From an uncultured Olsenella sp. (GTDB lineage Bacteria > Actinomycetota > Coriobacteriia > Coriobacteriales > Atopobiaceae): 64,000 bases of DNA. How positions within the stretch are numbered: the stretch's first letter is position 1; each line of letters opens with the position of its first letter. Below are positions 1 to 8,270 of the stretch, piece after piece. The position numbers were made by a program, and so were the translations under genes. Under the pieces are notes generated by a model. It saw only the letters and a list, made by a program, of their open reading frames with translations. It was not told the origin of the DNA and ran no database searches. The stretch lies in NCBI GenBank assembly GCA_900314535.1, contig OMVT01000001.1, forward strand, positions 53,536-117,535, in the 5' to 3' direction.

Positions 1-443
1 CGCTCTATTCGCCGGTGCGCCGCTGCGCCAAGGTCGTCGAGCCGTGCCGTGTCGGCCAGCGTACGGACTATGACCGTCTCATCCTCGAGGTTGAGACCGA
101 TGGCTCCGTCACGCCGCGCGATGCTGTCGTCGAGGCCGCGAACATCATCAACCAGCACATGAGCGCCTTCATGGGTCTGGCTGAGGAGGCAGAGCCGCAG
201 GAGGACACCTCCATCTTCGCAGTCAACACTGAAGACGACAATACGGAGCTCGACAAGAAGATTGAGGACATGGACCTCTCCGTCCGTTCCTACAATTGCC
301 TGAAGCGCGCTGGCATCCACTCGGTCCGCCAGCTCGTCGAGTTCTCCGAGAACGATCTTCTGAACATCCGCAACTTCGGCGTCAAGTCCATCGAGGAAGT
401 CAAGGACAAGCTCGAGTCCATGGGGCTCGGACTCAAGCCTTAA
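1..443 (+). CDS. rpoA: RNA polymerase alpha subunit, C-terminal part (5' end outside window)
   Basis: Alpha subunit of RNA polymerase, which scaffolds core assembly and contacts UP elements and activators through its C-terminal domain. The gene is open at the window edge: the frame is already coding at base 3 (Leu-Tyr-Ser-Pro), so the GTG at 15 is internal. The visible part holds the end of the N-terminal domain (the VGQRTDYD motif) and a linker rich in Glu and Asp. The complete alpha-CTD follows, with SVRSYNCLKRAGI and the NFGVKSIEEVKDKL helix-hairpin-helix region. It is followed after 33 bp by rplQ, the classical order. Identification is certain; only the length is unknown here. Confidence 0.97.
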   Translation, partial: LYSPVRRCAKVVEPCRVGQRTDYDRLILEVETDGSVTPRDAVVEAANIINQHMSAFMGLAEEAEPQEDTSIFAVNTEDDNTELDKKIEDMDLSVRSYNCLKRAGIHSVRQLVEFSENDLLNIRNFGVKSIEEVKDKLESMGLGLKP

Positions 444-476
444 AGACGCCGCGTCTTCAATAGGAGCAATAAGACC

Positions 477-962
477 ATGAGACACAACAAGAAGCATGGC
501 ATGAAGCTCGGAACTGATGCGAGCCATACCAAGGCCATGAAGAAGAGCCTCACCAGCGCTCTGCTTGCCAATGACCGCATCAAGACCACGCAGCCGCGTG
601 CCAAGGCCATCCGCACGGACGTTGACCGTGTCATCACCTGGGCCAAGAAGGGAGATCTGCACTCCCGCCGTCTCGCTATCGCGAAGCTCGGCGACAAGGA
701 GCTTGTCCGCGAGGTCTTCGAGAAGGCCGCACAGGGCATGTGGGAAGGCCGCAACGGCGGCTACACCCGCATCATGAAGCTTGGCCGCCGCAAGGGCGAC
801 AACGCCGAGATCGTCATCATCGAGCTTGTCACCGAGCCGGTCCAGCCGAAGGCCAAGAAGGCCGACTCCGTCAAGCCGGTCGCTGCTGCCGAGGCTGAGA
901 AGCCGGCAGAGGCCGAAGAGGCACCTGCTGAGGCTGCCGCCGAGGAGACCCCTGCAGAGTAG
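477..962 (+). CDS. rplQ: 50S ribosomal protein L17
   Basis: L17 binds 23S rRNA in the large ribosomal subunit. The first ~118 residues are the conserved L17 core, with MRHNKKHGMKLG at the start and GGYTRIMKLGRRKGDNAE near the end. After it comes a tail of about 40 residues made almost only of Ala, Glu, Lys and Pro, which most L17 proteins lack. Such acidic or Ala-rich tails are known in actinobacterial L17. The start ATG has AGGAG about 10 bases upstream. It is the last gene of the ribosomal block, because a strong hairpin follows at 988. Confidence 0.96.
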   Translation: MRHNKKHGMKLGTDASHTKAMKKSLTSALLANDRIKTTQPRAKAIRTDVDRVITWAKKGDLHSRRLAIAKLGDKELVREVFEKAAQGMWEGRNGGYTRIMKLGRRKGDNAEIVIIELVTEPVQPKAKKADSVKPVAAAEAEKPAEAEEAPAEAAAEETPAE

Positions 963-987
963 CATCTGCTGCATAGGAGCACATGTG

Positions 988-1017
988 AGAGAGGTCCTGG
1001 GAAACCAGGGCCTCTCT
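988..1017 (+). terminator. Rho-independent terminator after rplQ
   Basis: A 13-bp stem with one G:U pair and a GAAA tetraloop (arms 988-1000 and 1005-1017) is followed by a T-rich stretch. It closes the rpoA-rplQ transcript 26 bp after the rplQ stop. Confidence 0.85.
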
Positions 1018-1075
1018 TCTGCTATAGAGGAGTTGTGTACATGCGGGGAAATGCTACTGCGAGACTGGGAATATG

Positions 1076-1103
1076 TTGCATAGATACAGGCATATGCTAG
1101 TAT
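1076..1103 (+). promoter_or_regulatory. Candidate sigma-70 type promoter for truA
   Basis: TTGCAT (1076-1081) and TAGTAT (1098-1103) are separated by 16 bp and lie about 100 bp before truA, downstream of the rplQ terminator. The hexamers are read by eye. Confidence 0.4.
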
Positions 1104-1199
1104 GGAGCGGCAATGCACAGGGACCTGTGAATATATGAGCAGCAGCTCAGATAGGGTGTCACTGATACGAACAAGGGATTTGACGCTCGGAAGGATTGC

Positions 1200-2033
1200 A
1201 TGTTGGAGAGCCAGGATATGGACAAGGCAGAGGGAGCGACGCTTGTCGTGAAGATCGGCTACCGCGGAGCGGGCTTTGTCGGCTATGCAGCACAGCCCGG
1301 CAAGCGGAGCGTCGAAGGCGAGATGGAGCATGCCCTCTCGACCTATCTGAGGCGTCCTGTGGAGCTCTCCTGCGCTGGCAGGACCGATGCTGGGGTGCAC
1401 GCCCTCGCACAGCATGTGAGCCTTCCTGTGACGTCTGAGGAGTGTTATCTCGAGGGCCGGAGGCTTGCTCGTGGCCTCTCGGCGCTGACGCCGGATGACA
1501 TATCCATCAGAGGGCTCTACCGCGCTCCCGCGGGCTTCTCGGCGCGCTTCGATGCCCAGTCGCGCACCTACCGCTATCGCATCGCAGACGGGAATGCACG
1601 CCCGGTCCTTGCCTGGGACCATGCCTGGTGGGTGAGGTCCGAGATCGACGCTGAGGCAATGGATGAAGCGGCGCAGGCGCTCGTCGGCGAACATGAGTTC
1701 ATGAGCTTCTGCAAGGCAGACTCGGCCGAGCTTCTGCATGAGCAGGGCCTTTCGACCTCAAGGCGCCTCACGTCCATCCATTGCCGGCGCGTTATGGAGG
1801 CAGGAGAGGAGCTTGTGATCGTCGAGGTCACGGGAAATGCGTTCCTCCACAACATGGTGCGCATCATCGTCGGCACGCTCGTCGAGGTTGGACGGGGCCA
1901 CAGACCTGCTTCCTGGGTGGAAGAGGCGCTTTCTGCCCACGACAGACGTGCTGCGGGCCCCACAGCACCTGCGCAAGGACTCACATTCGCAGACGTCGCC
2001 TACAAGCCAGGCGCGCTTGCTCTCTGGAGGTAG
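1200..2033 (+). CDS. truA: tRNA pseudouridine(38-40) synthase TruA
   Basis: TruA converts uridines 38-40 in the anticodon stem-loop of tRNAs to pseudouridine. The CAGRTDAGVHA motif at about residues 60-70 contains the catalytic Asp. Other family blocks are KIGYRGAGFVGYAAQP near the start, SARFDAQSRTYRYRI in the middle and GNAFLHNMVRIIVGTLVEVG near the end. The length of 277 aa is normal. The ATG at 1200 follows GGAAGG; a second in-frame ATG at 1218 is also possible and would remove six residues outside the fold. A metal permease follows only 5 bp downstream, so the two are probably co-transcribed. Confidence 0.95.
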   Translation: MLESQDMDKAEGATLVVKIGYRGAGFVGYAAQPGKRSVEGEMEHALSTYLRRPVELSCAGRTDAGVHALAQHVSLPVTSEECYLEGRRLARGLSALTPDDISIRGLYRAPAGFSARFDAQSRTYRYRIADGNARPVLAWDHAWWVRSEIDAEAMDEAAQALVGEHEFMSFCKADSAELLHEQGLSTSRRLTSIHCRRVMEAGEELVIVEVTGNAFLHNMVRIIVGTLVEVGRGHRPASWVEEALSAHDRRAAGPTAPAQGLTFADVAYKPGALALWR

Positions 2034-2038
2034 ATTAA

Positions 2039-2986
2039 GTGGACTTCTTTCTCGATGTACTCATAGACTCTTTCTGGGACACGCTCGAGCTCGTGCCCTT
2101 CCTCTTCCTTACCTACCTTGCGATGGAAGCGCTCGAGCATGGAGCGGCCGGCAAGACGGAGAAGGTCGTGCGCGAGGCGGGCAAGGCCGGCCCTGCCGTC
2201 GGAGCCCTTCTGGGTGCCCTTCCGCAGTGCGGGCTCTCTGCCATGGCAGCAACGCTCTATGCGGGCCGCGTCGTCACGGCAGGCACGCTTGTCGCTGTCA
2301 TCCTTGCCACTTCCGATGAGATGCTGCCGGTATTTCTGGCCCACCAGGAGGCACCGGCCCGCATGCTTGCGATCCTTCTGATCAAGATCGTCTGCGGCAT
2401 GGTTCTGGGCTTTGCGGTGGACGCCGTGCTCCGTCTCCTGCACCGCGCAGGGGATGGCCATGCACATATCCATGAGCTGTGCGAGCGAGAGCACTGCGAA
2501 TGCGACGAGTGCGAGGAGGAAGAGTCATCTGATGCTCCCGTACATGAGCACCATCACCACCATCACGAGGACGGGCACCATGGCAGGCTCTGGCACATCG
2601 CGCACTCAGCGCTCATCCATACCGTGCAGGTGACGGCCTTCATCTTCCTCATCACATTCCTCTTCGGCCTCATGATTGAAGGCGTGGGGTCGGATGCTCT
2701 GGCCGAGATCCTTGCGGACCATCCGGTGCGTGCCATCTTCCTCTCTGCCCTTGTCGGCATGATTCCGAACTGCGGCGCCTCCGTCACAATCTCGGAGCTC
2801 TTCCTCGATGGGACGCTCTCTACCCCTGCGATGCTTGCCGGGCTTCTCTCCGCTGGCGGCGTCGGCTTGCTTGTTCTCTTCCGCACGAATGCCAATATGA
2901 GGCAGAATATAGCCATTGCTGCATTCATCTACGTGGCGGGCGTCGCCCTTGGCCTTCTTGCAGCCATGCTTGGTATCGTTATCTAG
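2039..2986 (+). CDS. Putative metal/arsenic efflux permease (ArsP-like) with His-rich loop
   Basis: Integral membrane protein of 315 aa with about eight hydrophobic segments in two related halves. Each half carries a matching signature, GALPQCGLSAMAA near residue 60 and GMIPNCGASVTISE near residue 240. This is the internal-duplication pattern of ArsP/YraQ-type putative heavy-metal permeases. Between the halves is a charged loop with Cys-Glu-Cys repeats and a run of His residues (about residues 140-185), a plausible metal-binding segment. It starts at GTG 2039, five bases after the truA stop. The substrate cannot be told from sequence; manganese, zinc and arsenite are all possible. Confidence 0.75.
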   Translation: MDFFLDVLIDSFWDTLELVPFLFLTYLAMEALEHGAAGKTEKVVREAGKAGPAVGALLGALPQCGLSAMAATLYAGRVVTAGTLVAVILATSDEMLPVFLAHQEAPARMLAILLIKIVCGMVLGFAVDAVLRLLHRAGDGHAHIHELCEREHCECDECEEEESSDAPVHEHHHHHHEDGHHGRLWHIAHSALIHTVQVTAFIFLITFLFGLMIEGVGSDALAEILADHPVRAIFLSALVGMIPNCGASVTISELFLDGTLSTPAMLAGLLSAGGVGLLVLFRTNANMRQNIAIAAFIYVAGVALGLLAAMLGIVI

Positions 2987-3025
2987 CAGGTGCCGCGGCA
3001 CGCCTGATGTACGAAAGGGGTTCTC

Positions 3026-3760
3026 ATGGCCAGACAGCGCGAGAGGTTCGAACGTACCGATGTACCACAGCCCAGCCATACGCGTACCGTCGTCTCGGCG
3101 GTCGTTGTCGTAGTGGTCTTTGCTGCCCTCTTCATATCCCTTTCGATGTTCTGGAACAAGGCCTACAGCTACTCCACGTACAATGACTCGACGCTCGAGG
3201 ATGCCGTGGACGAGCAGGAGACGCCCGCTGCGGTGGCAGGCGCCACGAAGTCTGCTGACGACTTCACGACCTCGCTCTATCTGACGACAGGAGAAGACGG
3301 AGCGACGCTCGTGGATGCCCGTATCGTTGCGCTCGATGACACGACAGGAAAGGCCACGGTGGCAGAGCTTCCGCTCGACCTCTCCGTCACGACCGAGGCG
3401 GGTACGCTCACGCTCTCTGCCCTTATCGCACAGTCGGGCGGCGCTGCCTGCGTCGTGCCGGTATCGACGGCATCAGGCATTGCCTTCGACCATGTCTTCG
3501 TCTGCCAGGAGAGCTTCTGGTCCGCACTTACCACCTATGCTGAGAGCGGAGCGGACTCTGCACTGACCGATATGCGCAAGGCTGCCACATCTGACCTCTC
3601 GAACCGCAAGGTCGATGATTACTACAAGGAGCTTGCGGCATCCGGCATCGATGCTGCCATCGCCGCCCCTGCAGCCTATCCGATCTATGCAGGCGATGCC
3701 GGAAGCACGATCGATGCGGCGCAGCTCAACATCGTGCTCGGGCTCTACGTCGTTGCCTAG
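3026..3760 (+). CDS. Membrane-anchored extracytoplasmic protein of unknown function
   Basis: A 244-aa protein I do not recognise. The N-terminus is short and positively charged. One hydrophobic segment follows at about residues 22-45 (Val/Ala/Leu-rich, no lipobox). The remaining ~200 residues are rich in Ala, Thr and Asp with almost no Cys. This suggests a type II membrane-anchored protein with its main domain outside the cell. The start ATG has AAAGGGG upstream. It lies 39 bp after the metal permease on the same strand and is closed by a strong terminator, so it is probably the last gene of the truA transcript. Confidence 0.7.
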   Translation: MARQRERFERTDVPQPSHTRTVVSAVVVVVVFAALFISLSMFWNKAYSYSTYNDSTLEDAVDEQETPAAVAGATKSADDFTTSLYLTTGEDGATLVDARIVALDDTTGKATVAELPLDLSVTTEAGTLTLSALIAQSGGAACVVPVSTASGIAFDHVFVCQESFWSALTTYAESGADSALTDMRKAATSDLSNRKVDDYYKELAASGIDAAIAAPAAYPIYAGDAGSTIDAAQLNIVLGLYVVA

Positions 3761-3783
3761 CAGCTCTTCCAGAGGCACTCCAT

Positions 3784-3817
3784 CAGAGGCCATCTGCCTT
3801 CGGGCGGATGGCCTCTG
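3784..3817 (+). terminator. Rho-independent terminator
   Basis: A 15-bp stem with a TTCG loop (arms 3784-3798 and 3803-3817) is followed by TCTTTG. It ends the truA-permease-unknown transcript. Confidence 0.85.
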
Positions 3818-4084
3818 TCTTTGCCGCTACGCATCACGCAACTTGCGGCCATGCGATCCTTTCCTGCATAAAAACTTGCATATTTCCGGCATTTGGTACC
3901 TCTTTGCCTGTGGACGGTTAAGCCGCTTCGAAAAATGTAGGTGTGTTGAACGTTCTGTACGTATTGCGTAGGGCCGCTTTGGCCGTCACGGGTAGGGAAA
4001 GAGAAACTGGTAGTGTTTCAAATTGCTGGGGGGCAGCATATCTGCCTCCACCTGGCATCGGCAGAAAGGGCAGGAAAAAGCGAA
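3818..4084 (+). other. Intergenic region before a glycosyltransferase gene
   Basis: About 270 bases, more AT-rich than the surroundings in the middle (3870-3960). TTGAAC at 3946 is a possible -35 element but its -10 partner is poor. I see no gene or stable structure. Confidence 0.4.
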
Positions 4085-5128
4085 ATGGCAGGGTATGGCC
4101 ACAGACACCCCTCGGTGACCGTCATCGTGCGGGCGCATGATGCTGCCGCTACCCTGAACCGTGCCCTTAACTGCCTGGCCGTCCAGACCCAGAGGGGCCT
4201 TCAGGTGCTCGTCGTCGATGCTGTGTCCACCGACGAGACGAAGCGCATGCTCGCTACCGCAGAAGAGCGCGATGCGATGCTCGAGTGCCTCCATATCGAT
4301 TCCGAGAGCGCCTCTGACTGCTTCAACCTGGGTCTCGAGCGTGCCGAAGGTACCTACGCCTTCCTCATGGATGCAACAGATACACTCGCGCCACGTACGC
4401 TCGAAGAGCTCTACGAGGTGGCAGAAGAGGGATCGCTCGATCTGGCCATGGCGGCAGTCGCGAACAATGCGCGCCAGGTGGCAGCGGATGGCCCCTCTCC
4501 TTATGTATATGCAGACGACGATGCCTTCCATGCAGAGGCATGGAAGTACTTCGATGCCGGGCTTCTGCCGTTCCCGTGCGGCAAGCTCTTCCGCATGGAC
4601 CGGGTGCGCAAGTCGGGTGCCAAGTTTGCCTCCGACGGGGGAACGGCATTCATGGCAGCATTCCTTATGGATGCGCATGGTGTCGCCTATGTGCGCGATG
4701 CCATCTACAATGCCGGCGACTTCTGCCTCTCCGCCTCGCTTGCCTGGGACCTCTCCCATTGCTGGACGGACGAGCACGAGCAGGATCTTCTGGACAACCT
4801 CTTTGCCCATTGGGGCATGGACGAGGACTCCCAGACGCGCAGGATGCTCCAGCGCCGCTATGTCACGAATGTCATCACCACGATTGTCAGCACGTGCAGC
4901 CCTGCCTGCGACCTCTCGGAGGACGAGAAGCGGGCGCACGTCGAGCGGATCATCACAAGCGACAAGACGCAGAAGATAGCATCGGAGGCAGCCCCCTGGT
5001 CGGGTGTTGTCCGTGCGATGCTCATGCCGATCCGCCGCAAGGACGTCGATCTTGCCATGGGCGAAGGCAGGATCATCTCCTGGATCTCCCGCCATACCAC
5101 GACGCTGGGATCTCAACTCTTCAGCTGA
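4085..5128 (+). CDS. Family 2 glycosyltransferase
   Basis: GT-A fold glycosyltransferase that probably transfers a sugar from a nucleotide sugar to a cell-envelope glycan. The N-terminus PSVTVIVRAHDAAATLNRAL and the following VLVVDAVSTDET are the usual GT2 nucleotide-binding elements. The DxD position reads MDATD (residue ~90), a slightly relaxed form. The frame is open back to GTG 4013, but homology to the family begins at about residue 8 of the ATG at 4085, which has AGGA upstream, so I use that start (347 aa). No membrane segments are seen. The next region is a decayed surface-protein gene. Confidence 0.82.
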   Translation: MAGYGHRHPSVTVIVRAHDAAATLNRALNCLAVQTQRGLQVLVVDAVSTDETKRMLATAEERDAMLECLHIDSESASDCFNLGLERAEGTYAFLMDATDTLAPRTLEELYEVAEEGSLDLAMAAVANNARQVAADGPSPYVYADDDAFHAEAWKYFDAGLLPFPCGKLFRMDRVRKSGAKFASDGGTAFMAAFLMDAHGVAYVRDAIYNAGDFCLSASLAWDLSHCWTDEHEQDLLDNLFAHWGMDEDSQTRRMLQRRYVTNVITTIVSTCSPACDLSEDEKRAHVERIITSDKTQKIASEAAPWSGVVRAMLMPIRRKDVDLAMGEGRIISWISRHTTTLGSQLFS

Positions 5129-5139
5129 CTCTCGTGCCT

Positions 5140-6572
5140 CAGGATGAGAGCAAATCCCGTTCAAGGCGGCGGATGCCTCCAAGAACTACGGCGAGAAGGA
5201 TCCTGCCTTCAAGGCCATGGTCTCTGGTTTTGTTAACAACGAGTCCGAGTCGCTCATCAGCTACAGCCTGACCCGCAAGGCGGGCGAGGCCAAGGACACC
5301 TATGCCATCACTCCGTCCGGCGCCGAGAGTCAGGACAACTACAGCGTGACGTACGAGAGCGGCGCGCTGGCCATCAACGCCACCGAGATCAACCCCGACA
5401 CGCCGGATCCGAACGATCCGACGAATCCTGACGCCAAGCGCTTCACCATCAGCAATCCTGCCGACGTCGTCTGCAACGGTCTCTCCCAGAAGGACGAGGT
5501 CACGGTCCACGACGCAGCGACAGGCAAGGACCTCGAGCTCGGCACCGACTACACGCTCTCCTACAGCGAGGACACCACCAACGTCGGCACCGTTACGGTC
5601 GCCGTCAACGGCACCGGCAACTACTCTGGTACCGTGGCGCAGACCTACCAGATCACGCCTGCCACTCTGACGGTCACGACGCCGAGCGACTCGAAGTCCT
5701 ACGATGGCACGCCGCTCACTGCCCAGGGCACCATCACCGGCTTCGTCAACCCGAGACCGCGACCTTCATGGCCACCGGCAGCCAGACCGAGGTTGGCAAG
5801 TCTGATAACGCCTACACGTTCGCCTTCGACCAGACGGCCAAGGAGAGCAACTGCACTGTCTCCAAGAGCGTCGGCGAGCTTGAAGCTACGGCAGGCGACA
5901 TCGCTGATGCCGATACCTTCGCGGTGAGCCAGCCTGAGGGCACGACCTACAATGGCCTCGAGCAGAAGCAGCCGGTCACGGTCAGCTTCACGAAGAGCGA
6001 AGATGCAGTCGATCCTTCTGACTACCCCCATCACCCATTCTGAGGATGTTGCTGATGCGGGCACGGTCACGGTGACCATTGCGGGCCAGAACAACCTCTC
6101 CGGCTCGGTTACCCGCACCTACAAGATCAACCAGGCTACGCTGGATGTCTACACGCCCAGCGCAACGAAGGCCTGCGACGGCACGCCTCTGGCTGACAGC
6201 AAGGACGCCCATGTGGACGGCCTGCAGAATGGGGAGACCGTTGACCTTCAGGTAACCGGCTCTCAGACCGAAGTCGGCTTCTCGGGCAACGCCTTCAATC
6301 TTGCTTGGACCGGTACAGCCCAGGAGAAGAACTACAAGGTTGTGAAGCACCCGGGTACGTTGACGGTCACTGAGGCACCGGCTACGCCGGAGCCGCAGAA
6401 GCCTGAGACGCCGAAGGCCGAGCCTGAACAGGCAAAGGTCGAGACCGCAAAGGTGCCGGATACGTCTGACACCAATGCATAGGCTCCGGTCGGCTTCATG
6501 GCCGCAGTGTCCGCTGCGCTCATGGCAATGGGCGTGCACCTGCGCCGCAAGAGCAGGGACGACGAGGAGTAA
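5140..6572 (+). pseudogene. Decayed MBG-repeat surface protein with sorting-signal tail
   Basis: Remains of a secreted adhesin-like protein built of repeated Ig-like MBG modules. The segments SYDGTPLTAQG and ACDGTPLADS, and two copies of TGSQTEVG, mark repeats. The 5' end is missing: coding similarity starts abruptly near 5158 with no start codon or signal peptide. The frame is lost near 5751 (one base missing after GFVN) and regained near 6026. An in-frame TAG at 6480 separates the repeats and a VPDTSD motif from the hydrophobic segment and Arg/Lys-Asp-Glu tail (6483-6572). Together these make a sortase-type C-terminus with at least three disabling lesions. Confidence 0.82.
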
Positions 6573-6604
6573 GCGCAATCCGCTTCTCTGAGACCTGAGC
6601 TTTG

Positions 6605-6636
6605 GGAGGGCCATCTGGGAGACCAGGTGGCCCTCC
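6605..6636 (+). terminator. Rho-independent terminator
   Basis: A 14-bp stem with a GAGA loop (arms 6605-6618 and 6623-6636) is followed by TTCTAT. It sits 32 bp after the pseudogene end, so the decayed gene still keeps its original terminator. Confidence 0.85.
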
Positions 6637-6639
6637 TTC

Positions 6640-6900
6640 TATGTGTCTATAACTGGCATGCCAGAAAAATGAGAGTAAGAAGGCAGCAATGTAAAGGGGA
6701 TGCATGGGTGCCAATGGCGGCGCTGATAGGGAAGGCATGCCTTTAAAATCCTTGTATATGCAGGAATATAGGTAGCATGCCAGAGGGTGGCAGCATTGAT
6801 TGATATGCTCTGCCTACCGTTTGCGGAACAGGCTATTTCTTCCTGTGAGTTTGGTTTATGCTGAAACTAGCATGTTAGAAGTGAGAGGAAAGAGATATCC
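6640..6900 (+). other. Intergenic leader region upstream of a GltD-like gene
   Basis: About 260 bases without a convincing reading frame. The palindrome CTGGCATGCCAG lies at 6653-6664, with a related GCATGCCAG near 6776. TATGCT near 6857 could be a -10 element for the gene at 6901. No known riboswitch was recognised. Confidence 0.35.
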
Positions 6901-8184
6901 ATGGCACTCCGTATCGTCGATGAAGCAAACCGCTGCCTGCAGTGCAAGCGTCCGCTCTGCCGTGAAGGCTGTCCTATACATACCGCCATCCCTCAGGCAA
7001 TCGCGCTCTTCAAGGACCGCAAGCTCGAGGAAGCAGGCACGATGCTTTTCCTCAACAATCCTCTGAGCGTTGTCTGCTCCATCGTCTGCAATCACAGCTC
7101 GCAGTGCGAGGGGCACTGCATCAGGGGAAGGAAGGACATCCCGGTCCACTTCTCCTCGATCGAGAACTATGTCTCTGAGACCTATCTTGAGCGCGATCTG
7201 TCCCTCATCGCTGACATGAAGGCACCGGATACCGGAAAGCACTGCGCAATCATCGGCTCCGGCCCTGCCGGCATGGCAGCTGCTGTCTGGCTCTCTCTTG
7301 CAGGATGCGATGTCACGATGTTCGAGCAGAAGCCTGCCATCGGCGGCGTTCTCGAGTATGGCATCCCTGACTTCCGCCTCCCGAAGCGCTATGTCGAGGC
7401 CGTGAGGGAGCTTCTCCTCTCGCTCGGCGTGAAGATGCGCACGGCCACGACGATTGGCGGCGCCCTCAAGATCGACGATCTTCTGCGTGATGGGTATGAC
7501 AGCGTCTTCGTCGGCACCGGCGCCTGGCGAGCCCGTACGCTTGGCATCCAGGGCCAGGCGCGTGGCAATGTCTATTTCGGTATCGACTATCTCGTGAACC
7601 CGGCATCGTGCGAAGTGGGGCCGCGTGTCTCTGTCATCGGTGTCGGCAATGTCGCAATGGATGTCGCGCGTACGGCACTGCGCCGTGGCGCCCGCCAGGT
7701 CACGCTCTATTCCAACTGGAATGGCGTGTCGGCAAACTCCGACGAGGTCGAGCTTGCAGAGCTCGATGGGGCAGAGATCGAGTACGGCATGTCCGTCGAG
7801 CTTGTGAACGACAAGGGTCCAGTCTTCAGGAAGTCCATCCTCGATGAGGAGGGCAGGTGCGTGGGCGTGGGCGATGAGCGCATCCAGGCTGAGTCCGACA
7901 CGACGATTTTCTGTGTCTCCCAGGTGCCGAAGAACAAGCTCCTGCTCACGACACAGGGTCTCGAGGCGACGGAGGCGGGAACGCTCAAGACCGACGAGCA
8001 GGGGATGACAACAGTCGAAGGGGTGTTTGCTGCAGGAGATGTCGTGACGGGCCCCAAGACGGTCGTGCACGCCGTGGCTGGCACGAAGAAGGCCGTGGCT
8101 GGCATGCTTGCCTACATGGGCATCGAGATTCCTGCCTGCCTCGAGGACTCCTTCGCGGAGGTCCTGACGGCAGAGAGGAAGTAG
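6901..8184 (+). CDS. GltD/NfnB-like FAD- and NAD(P)-dependent oxidoreductase (orphan)
   Basis: A 427-aa flavoprotein of the glutamate-synthase small-subunit family. The N-terminal domain has the Cys patterns CLQCKRPLCREGCP and CSIVCNHSSQCEGHC for two [4Fe-4S] clusters. GSGPAGMAAAVWLS is the FAD Rossmann motif, and GVGNVAMDVARTALRRGA is the NAD(P)H motif. FAAGDVVTG near the end is the second FAD contact. It resembles the nfnB product at 12975 but lacks its first ~45 residues and has no adjacent glutamate synthase large subunit or nfnA. The electron acceptor is therefore unknown; it may serve another ferredoxin- or NAD(P)-linked reductase. Confidence 0.85.
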   Translation: MALRIVDEANRCLQCKRPLCREGCPIHTAIPQAIALFKDRKLEEAGTMLFLNNPLSVVCSIVCNHSSQCEGHCIRGRKDIPVHFSSIENYVSETYLERDLSLIADMKAPDTGKHCAIIGSGPAGMAAAVWLSLAGCDVTMFEQKPAIGGVLEYGIPDFRLPKRYVEAVRELLLSLGVKMRTATTIGGALKIDDLLRDGYDSVFVGTGAWRARTLGIQGQARGNVYFGIDYLVNPASCEVGPRVSVIGVGNVAMDVARTALRRGARQVTLYSNWNGVSANSDEVELAELDGAEIEYGMSVELVNDKGPVFRKSILDEEGRCVGVGDERIQAESDTTIFCVSQVPKNKLLLTTQGLEATEAGTLKTDEQGMTTVEGVFAAGDVVTGPKTVVHAVAGTKKAVAGMLAYMGIEIPACLEDSFAEVLTAERK

Positions 8185-8212
8185 GGCATCTCAAGCCGTG
8201 CAGGGACAGGAA

Positions 8213-8244
8213 CCGGGCCGTCTCCAGAAACGGAGGCGGCCCGG
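8213..8244. terminator. Bidirectional terminator between convergent genes
   Basis: A 13-bp GC-rich stem with a six-base loop (arms 8213-8225 and 8232-8244) lies between the GltD-like gene and the minus-strand dehydrogenase. Confidence 0.8.
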
Positions 8245-8270
8245 CTTGCCTTAACGCTATGGGGCGGTGC

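Noticed and set aside
5129..6572. Programmed frameshifting as an explanation for the surface-protein frames
   Set aside because: No slippery sequence is seen, the 5' end is missing, and an additional in-frame stop exists, so decay is simpler.
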